Shown here: positions 59,456-64,000 of the stretch, one piece after another
Position numbering within the stretch: position 1 is the stretch's first letter
Layout: each line of letters begins with the position of its first letter
From: Stenotrophomonas hibiscicola ATCC 19867
GTDB taxonomy: Bacteria; Pseudomonadota; Gammaproteobacteria; Xanthomonadales; Xanthomonadaceae
Reading direction: 5' to 3'
DNA length: 64,000 nucleotides
NCBI RefSeq assembly: GCF_000382065.1
Contig: NZ_KB907500.1
Location: forward strand, 434,001 to 498,000
Translations under genes and position numbers: made by a program
The notes under the pieces: model-generated
Databases searched by the model: none
Told to the model about the DNA's origin: nothing
The model's input: only the letters and a program-made list of their open reading frames with translations

Positions 59456-60813
59456 AGCATCTTGAGATCGAATGCCGGGCGGGTAGCGGCCGGCAGCGCA
59501 TCACCGTACAGGTCGTGTTCGTCGCTCTCGGTGATTTCCACGTCGACGAACTCACCCACGCGCAGCGGCACCTGGTCGGCATTCTGGATGTGCACCAGGC
59601 CGTCGATCTCCGGCGCATCGGCCTTGGAACGGGCCACGGCGATGTCACCTTCGATGGCATCAACCAGGCACTGCTGCACGGTGCCGATCTTGGCTTCCAG
59701 GCGCGCGGCGGAAATCTGCGCCTGCTTCTCCATGAAACGGGCCAGGCGCTCCTGCTTCACTTCTTCCGGCACGGCATCGGGCAGGTCGTTGGCGGTGGCA
59801 CCTTCGACCGGTGAGTAGGCAAACGCACCGACGCGATCCAGCTGTGCCTCGTCCAGGAACGACAGCAGTTCTTCGAACTCGGCCTCGGTCTCGCCCGGGA
59901 AGCCGACGATGAAAGTCGAACGCACGGTGATGTCCGGCGCGATGCGGCGCCAGTTCTGCACGCGCTCCAGGGTCTTTTCGACTGCGCCGGGGCGCTTCAT
60001 CAGGCGCAGGATGCGCGGGCTGGCATGCTGGAACGGGATGTCCAGGTACGGCAGGATGCGGTTCTCGGCCATCAGCGGCACCACCTCGTCCACGTGCGGA
60101 TACGGGTAGACGTAGTGCATGCGCACCCACGCATCCAGCTCCGACAGGCCTTCGCACAGCGCCTTCAAGCGGGTCTGGTAGGCCTTGTTGCGCCACATCT
60201 TTTCGGCGTACCTCACGTCCACGCCGTAGGCCGAGGTGTCCTGCGAAACCACCAGCAGCTCGCGCACGCCGCCACGCACCAGGCGCTCGGCCTCACGCAG
60301 CACCTCGTCGACCGGGCGCGAGACCAGCTTGCCGCGCATCGACGGGATGATGCAGAAGCTGCACGTGTGGTTGCAGCCTTCGGAAATCTTCAGGTAAGCG
60401 TAGTGGCGCGGGGTCAGCTTGATGCCGTAGTCCGGCACCAGGTCCACGAACGGATCGTGCTTGGGCGGCAGTGCTTCATGCACCGCTTCCATCACGCTCT
60501 GGTAGTCCTGCGGGCCGGACACCGCCAGCACGTTCGGGTAGGCCTCGCGGATCTGCTCCGGGCGCTTGCCCAGGCAGCCGGTGACGATGACCTTGCCGTT
60601 CTGGTTCATCGCCTCGCCGATCGCGTCCAGCGACTCGGTCACCGCCGAATCGATGAAGCCGCAGGTGTTGACCACCACCACGTCGGCCGAATCGTAGGAC
60701 GGGACGATGTCGTAGCCTTCCGAGCGGAGCTGGGTGAGGATGCGCTCGGAATCGACAAGGGCCTTCGGGCAGCCAAGGCTGACGAAGCCGACTTTGGGGT
60801 TCAGCTGGGACAT
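59452..60813 (-). CDS. rimO: Ribosomal protein S12 methylthiotransferase
   Basis: Radical-SAM enzyme that methylthiolates Asp89 of S12; 453 residues. ATG at 60813 ([20 protein letters not shown]). UPF0004 domain cysteines in [16 protein letters not shown] and VTGCLGK; radical-SAM motif [19 protein letters not shown] near 153-171; C-terminal TRAM domain near 385-450. S12 is also the reason for the link to rimP elsewhere in the window, but the genes are apart. Confidence 0.97.
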   Translation of the reverse strand: MSQLNPKVGFVSLGCPKALVDSERILTQLRSEGYDIVPSYDSADVVVVNTCGFIDSAVTESLDAIGEAMNQNGKVIVTGCLGKRPEQIREAYPNVLAVSGPQDYQSVMEAVHEALPPKHDPFVDLVPDYGIKLTPRHYAYLKISEGCNHTCSFCIIPSMRGKLVSRPVDEVLREAERLVRGGVRELLVVSQDTSAYGVDVRYAEKMWRNKAYQTRLKALCEGLSELDAWVRMHYVYPYPHVDEVVPLMAENRILPYLDIPFQHASPRILRLMKRPGAVEKTLERVQNWRRIAPDITVRSTFIVGFPGETEAEFEELLSFLDEAQLDRVGAFAYSPVEGATANDLPDAVPEEVKQERLARFMEKQAQISAARLEAKIGTVQQCLVDAIEGDIAVARSKADAPEIDGLVHIQNADQVPLRVGEFVDVEITESDEHDLYGDALPAATRPAFDLKML

Positions 60814-60831
60814 GGAATCGCGGGACTCTGG

Positions 60832-60898
60832 GGGCCTGGGCCCCTGCCGGCATGGCAGGGGTTCCTTGGGGGCCGGGGCCTGAAAGGGCGCCAGTATA
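60832..60898 (-). other. rimO upstream region with GC-rich hairpin and a -10 element
   Basis: CCCCTGCC-GGCAT-GGCAGGGG (about 60841-60861) forms an 8-bp hairpin. TATACT on the minus strand at 60893-60898 could be the rimO -10, but the nearest -35 candidate is poor. Confidence 0.35.
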
Positions 60899-61018
60899 CC
60901 GGGGTTGGCGACCTCGCTCTGAACGGCCAGCCGCCCGATCGCGCACAGCCGCTGACACCGCGCTAACCGGCGCAGCACCGACAATGCGCTCCTGTCCCTG
61001 CAACGAGAGTAGATGACG

Positions 61019-61690
61019 ATGGCCGAGTGGATCACCCTGGATACGCACCACGGCGCGGTACGGGCCTGGCAGGCACTCCCCGAGGGCACCGCGCGAGGCG
61101 GGCTGGTGGTGGTGCAGGAAATTTTTGGTGCCAACCCGCACATCCGCGGCGTGGCCGAGCGCTTCGCCGCCGAGGGCTATGCGGTGCTGGCTCCTTCGTT
61201 CTTCGACCTGGTCGATGGACCCGATGCCGACCCGGATGCCCTGCCCTACGACGCCGACGGCGTGAAGCAGGGCCTGGAAAGGGTCAGCGCGCTGGGCATG
61301 GAGAAGGCGCTGGAAGTGGTCCGCGCGGCGGCCACCCGGCTGGCCCCCTACGGCAAGGTCGGCACCGTCGGCTACTGCTGGGGCGGCACGGTGGCGATGC
61401 TGTCGGCGCTGCGGCTCGGGCTGCCGTCGGTCAGCTACTACGGCGCACGCAACGTCCAGTTCCTCGATGAGACACCCAAGGCGCCGGTGATCTTCCACTT
61501 CGGCACCCAGGACAGGAGCATCCCGCCGGAGGCCGTCCAGGCCCACCGCGACAAGCTGCCGCAGATGGCCACTTTCGTCTATCCGGCCGACCACGCCTTC
61601 AACCGCGAGGTCGGACATGCGTATGATCCAGACAGCGCCGCCCTGGCGCTGCAACGCACCCTGGACTTCTTCTCGGAGCATCTTGGATGA
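61019..61690 (+). CDS. Dienelactone hydrolase family protein
   Basis: A 223-residue alpha/beta hydrolase. ATG at 61019 ([20 protein letters not shown]) is preferred to the ATG two codons earlier because GAGAG then lies 9 bases upstream. The catalytic triad is Cys in [11 protein letters not shown] near 119-129, Asp in [10 protein letters not shown] near 163-172 and His in ADHAFNREV near 190-198; the Glu of [12 protein letters not shown], which tunes the Cys in known enzymes, is also present. Substrate unknown. Overlaps the HIT gene by four bases. Confidence 0.9.
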   Translation: MAEWITLDTHHGAVRAWQALPEGTARGGLVVVQEIFGANPHIRGVAERFAAEGYAVLAPSFFDLVDGPDADPDALPYDADGVKQGLERVSALGMEKALEVVRAAATRLAPYGKVGTVGYCWGGTVAMLSALRLGLPSVSYYGARNVQFLDETPKAPVIFHFGTQDRSIPPEAVQAHRDKLPQMATFVYPADHAFNREVGHAYDPDSAALALQRTLDFFSEHLG

Positions 61691-62109
61691 GCGAATTCGA
61701 ACTCGATTCACGCCTGGCCACCGATAGCGTGCTGGTGGCGGAAGGACCGTTGTCGCAAGTGCGGCTGATGAACGACGAACGATTCCCCTGGCTGGTGCTG
61801 GTACCACGCCTGGCCGGGGTGACCGAGTGGATCGAGCTGGACGGCGAGCAGCAGGACAAGCTGCGCACCGAGCTCAACCGCGCCTGCAAGGCCCTGAAGG
61901 GCCACGACGGCGTGGAGAAGATCAATATCGGCGCGCTGGGCAACATCGTGCGCCAGCTGCACTTCCATGTGATCGGCCGCCATGACGGCGATCCGGCCTG
62001 GCCCGGCCCGGTCTGGGGCAGCGGCCCGGCGCACCGCTACGAGCCTGCGGCGCTGGACCAGCATGTCGCCTACTGGAAGGAACGGCTAGGATATCCAGCC
62101 CGTTCCTGA
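61687..62109 (+). CDS. HIT domain protein
   Basis: A 140-residue histidine-triad fold protein: RFPWLVLVPRLAGVTEW near 32-48, then KINIGALGNIVRQLHFHVIG near 79-97. The triad reads Q-L-H-F-H, so the first His of HxHxH is Gln, as seen in one branch of bacterial HIT proteins; a C-terminal WPGPVWGSG motif follows. Likely a nucleotide hydrolase or transferase. Coupled (ATGA) to the dienelactone hydrolase gene and 15 bases before a small membrane protein gene. Confidence 0.88.
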   Translation: MSEFELDSRLATDSVLVAEGPLSQVRLMNDERFPWLVLVPRLAGVTEWIELDGEQQDKLRTELNRACKALKGHDGVEKINIGALGNIVRQLHFHVIGRHDGDPAWPGPVWGSGPAHRYEPAALDQHVAYWKERLGYPARS

Positions 62110-62124
62110 GCCTTGCCCGACCCG

Positions 62125-62292
62125 ATGCGATTCAACCTCGTTGCCGCCATCCTGCTGATCCTGATCGGCCTGTTCATGCTCGCCAGCAACCTGGGCTGGA
62201 CGCACCTGAACCTGTCCAAGCTGCTGCTGACCTGGTGGCCGGTGGCACTGGTGGGCGTGGGCATTGCGATGCTGTTCGGTCGCGGCAAATGA
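62125..62292 (+). CDS. Small membrane protein, LiaI/LiaF-type TM region (DUF5668-like)
   Basis: A 55-residue protein. ATG at 62125 (MRFNLVAAILLILIGLFMLA), TGA at 62290-62292. Two hydrophobic hairpin helices (about 4-20 and 34-50) with the linker SNLGWTHLNLSKLLLTWWPV; the N-LGW-WPV pattern matches the LiaI-LiaF-like transmembrane region. Probably co-transcribed with the HIT gene. Role unknown. Confidence 0.72.
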   Translation: MRFNLVAAILLILIGLFMLASNLGWTHLNLSKLLLTWWPVALVGVGIAMLFGRGK

Positions 62293-62293
62293 C

Positions 62294-62317
62294 GTAGCGC
62301 CGGGTCGTGCCCGGCGA
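62294..62317 (+). repeat. SMAG-type REP element
   Basis: GTAG followed by CGCCGGGT-CGT-GCCCGGCG, two bases after the small membrane protein stop. Confidence 0.8.
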
Positions 62318-62337
62318 ACGCACCGCGTGGACCACGC

Positions 62338-62366
62338 GAAAACGCCGGGCACGGCCCGGCGCTTTC
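62338..62366 (-). terminator. Probable dcd terminator (palindrome related to SMAG)
   Basis: CGCCGGGC-ACG-GCCCGGCG (62343-62361) followed on the minus strand by TTTTCG; on the plus strand CTTTCG follows. It lies about 22 bases after the dcd stop and may stop transcription in both directions. It mirrors the SMAG unit at 62294. Confidence 0.55.
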
Positions 62367-62387
62367 GTCATGCAATGACGCGGGCGA

Positions 62388-62960
62388 TCAGGTCCGCGGC
62401 AGGGTCACGCCGGTCTGGCCCTGGTACTTGCCGCCACGATCGCGGTACGACGTCTCGCAGATGTCATCGGCCGCGGCCTGGAAGAACAGCATCTGCGCCA
62501 CGCCTTCGTTGGCATAGATGCGGGCCGGCAGCGGCGTGGTGTTGCTGAATTCCAGGGTGACGTGGCCTTCCCACTCCGGTTCCAACGGGGTCACGTTGAC
62601 GATGATGCCGCAGCGCGCGTAGGTGCTCTTGCCCAGGCACACCACCAGGGTGTCGCGCGGGATGCGGAAGTACTCCACGGTACGCGCCAGGGCGAAGCTG
62701 TTCGGCGGGATGATGCACTCATCGGCCGTGATGTCGACGAAACTGCCCGAATCGAAATGCTTGGGATCGACAATCGTCGAGTTGATGTTGGTGAACACCT
62801 TGAACTCGCGCGAGCAGCGCACGTCGTAGCCGTAGCTGGAGGTGCCATAGCTGACGATGCGCTCGCCGTTGGCCTGCTTGACCTGCCCGGCCTCGAACGG
62901 CTCGATCATGCCGTGCTGCTCGGACATGCGGCGGATCCAACGGTCACTCTTGATGCTCAT
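62388..62960 (-). CDS. dcd: dCTP deaminase
   Basis: Makes dUTP from dCTP for dTMP synthesis; trimeric, 190 residues. ATG at 62960 ([20 protein letters not shown]). Family motifs SSYGYDVRC near 41-49, [20 protein letters not shown] near 108-127 with the active Arg and Glu region [17 protein letters not shown]. Separated by 77 bases from apbC. Confidence 0.97.
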   Translation of the reverse strand: MSIKSDRWIRRMSEQHGMIEPFEAGQVKQANGERIVSYGTSSYGYDVRCSREFKVFTNINSTIVDPKHFDSGSFVDITADECIIPPNSFALARTVEYFRIPRDTLVVCLGKSTYARCGIIVNVTPLEPEWEGHVTLEFSNTTPLPARIYANEGVAQMLFFQAAADDICETSYRDRGGKYQGQTGVTLPRT

Positions 62961-63037
62961 GCTTTGTCCTGGGGTACGAGGGGGCGCGAGGATTCTAGCA
63001 GGGGGCCGGGCGTCGCCGGCGGCCCCTGCCCGGGCAC

Positions 63038-63892
63038 TTACAGCAGCGATGACAGGATCGGGATCGAGGCACGCGGACGCTTGCCAACCTCCTCGATCAG
63101 GCGCTGCGCGGCATGGCGGTAGGCCTGGGCCGGGACCGAATCCGGCTGGGCCACGGTGATCGGGGTACCGGAATCGCCCTGCTCGCGGATGCCGATCTGC
63201 AGCGGCAGCGAACCGAGCAACGGCACGCCGTACTGCGCGGCCATGCGCTCGCCGCCGCCCTCGCCGAACAGGTGCTCGACATGCCCGCAGCTGCTGCAGG
63301 TATGCACCGCCATGTTCTCGACGATGCCCAGCACCGGCACCTCGACCTTCTCGAACATCTTCAGCGCCTTCTTCGCGTCCAGCGTGGCGATGTCCTGTGG
63401 CGTGGTGACGATCACCGCACCGGCCAGCGGGATCTTCTGGGTCAGGGTCAGCTGGATGTCGCCGGTGCCCGGCGGCAGGTCGATCAGCAGGTAGTCCAGG
63501 TCGTCCCACAAGGTGTCGTTGAACAGCTGGGTCATCGCCGAGGTGGCCATCGGCCCACGCCAGATCATCGGCGTGTCCTCTTCGATCAGGTAGCCGATCG
63601 ACATGGTGTCGACGCCGAACGCACGTAGCGGCTCGATGCTCTTGTTGTCCGGGCTTTCCGGACGGCCGGACAGGCCCAGCATGGCCGGCACGCTGGGGCC
63701 ATAGATGTCGGCGTCGAGCACGCCCACGCGCGCGCCGAGCTGCTGCAGCGCCACGGCCAGATTGACCGCAGTGGTCGACTTGCCGACGCCGCCCTTGCCC
63801 GAACCAACCGCGATCACATTGCGGATGCGGGCATGCGGCGTGAGTCCCTTCTGGACCTGGCTTGCATGGGGACGGCGGGGAGAACTGTTCAC
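63038..63892 (-). CDS. apbC: Iron-sulfur cluster carrier protein ApbC (Mrp)
   Basis: P-loop ATPase that carries [4Fe-4S] clusters to targets; 284 residues. GTG at 63892 ([20 protein letters not shown]) is the likely start; the Shine-Dalgarno is poor. Deviant Walker [19 protein letters not shown] near 28-45, switch [10 protein letters not shown] near 136-145, and the bridging CxxC in [15 protein letters not shown] near 196-210. It lacks the N-terminal MIP18-like domain of longer Mrp proteins. Confidence 0.94.
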   Translation of the reverse strand: MNSSPRRPHASQVQKGLTPHARIRNVIAVGSGKGGVGKSTTAVNLAVALQQLGARVGVLDADIYGPSVPAMLGLSGRPESPDNKSIEPLRAFGVDTMSIGYLIEEDTPMIWRGPMATSAMTQLFNDTLWDDLDYLLIDLPPGTGDIQLTLTQKIPLAGAVIVTTPQDIATLDAKKALKMFEKVEVPVLGIVENMAVHTCSSCGHVEHLFGEGGGERMAAQYGVPLLGSLPLQIGIREQGDSGTPITVAQPDSVPAQAYRHAAQRLIEEVGKRPRASIPILSSLL

Positions 63893-64000
63893 AACGAGCA
63901 CCGGCAGGGTCAGGGGGAATAACCGAGCATCATACAAGCTGGACGTAACCTGACTGAAATTCAGGATTGCTACAGATTCGTGCACAGGTTGTTAAGTTCA
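63893..64000. other. Upstream region of apbC, to window edge
   Basis: TATGAT on the minus strand at 63929-63934 is a candidate -10 for apbC, with only a weak TTCAGT-like -35 about 18 bases upstream. No gene start is visible before the window ends; a divergent metG is usual here in relatives but not in view. Confidence 0.4.

Overview
The window is about 66% GC chromosomal DNA from a Lysobacterales (Xanthomonadaceae) gammaproteobacterium, most probably Stenotrophomonas, likely the S. maltophilia complex. The evidence is protein sequence character, gene order (truA-trpF-trpBA-accD-glmM; fimV-asd; a 14-gene nuo operon beside tRNA-fMet and rimP-nusA-infB), a decayed XVIPCD-type effector, and many GTAG-capped palindromic repeats that match the SMAG family of S. 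maltophilia. Almost everything is core housekeeping. I see no prophage, insertion sequence, CRISPR array or origin.

Layout. (1) 1-5.3 kb: the 5' part of thrS (leftward) with a leader that looks like a threonine attenuator; a rightward three-gene membrane cluster (DUF3325-like, DUF3649-like, PepSY) of the type linked to siderophore-iron uptake; a secreted GH18 chitinase. (2) 5.6-15.4 kb, all leftward: rimP-nusA-infB-rbfA-truB-rpsO-pnp, the classical transcription/translation/RNA-decay cluster, preceded by two identical initiator tRNA genes that each have a promoter. (3) 15.4-30.4 kb: nuoA to nuoN (complex I, nuoC and nuoD separate), then upstream tRNA-Leu(GAG), secG and tpiA. (4) 31.8-32.5 kb: a gene-free 0.7 kb holding two long palindromes with a common core and unrelated arms. 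(5) 32.5-37.5 kb: a 2-oxoglutarate/Fe(II) oxygenase facing a YejM-like envelope protein, a GT4 glycosyltransferase and a polysaccharide deacetylase. (6) 37.6-46.1 kb: glmM, accD, trpA, a lipoprotein gene, trpB, divergent trpI, a broken XVIPCD effector, trpF, truA and a VOC protein. (7) 46.2-52.5 kb: fimV, asd, a hydroxyacid dehydrogenase, aroC, prmB. (8) 52.6-64 kb: SCO1 and psd, an RraB-domain protein, a lytic transglycosylase, a HerA-like ATPase, greB, DUF3025, rimO, a dienelactone hydrolase, a HIT protein, a small membrane protein, dcd and apbC.

Genes often overlap by 4 bases (ATGA/GTGA) and GTG starts are common, so translational coupling is widespread. The parts most worth a second look are the thrS leader (Thr-Thr-Thr leader peptide, terminator and competing antiterminator), the core-sharing palindromes at 32 kb, the lipoprotein gene inside trpBA, the XVIPCD remnant, the histidine-rich loop of NuoL, and a repeat pair that supplies the stop codons of two convergent genes.
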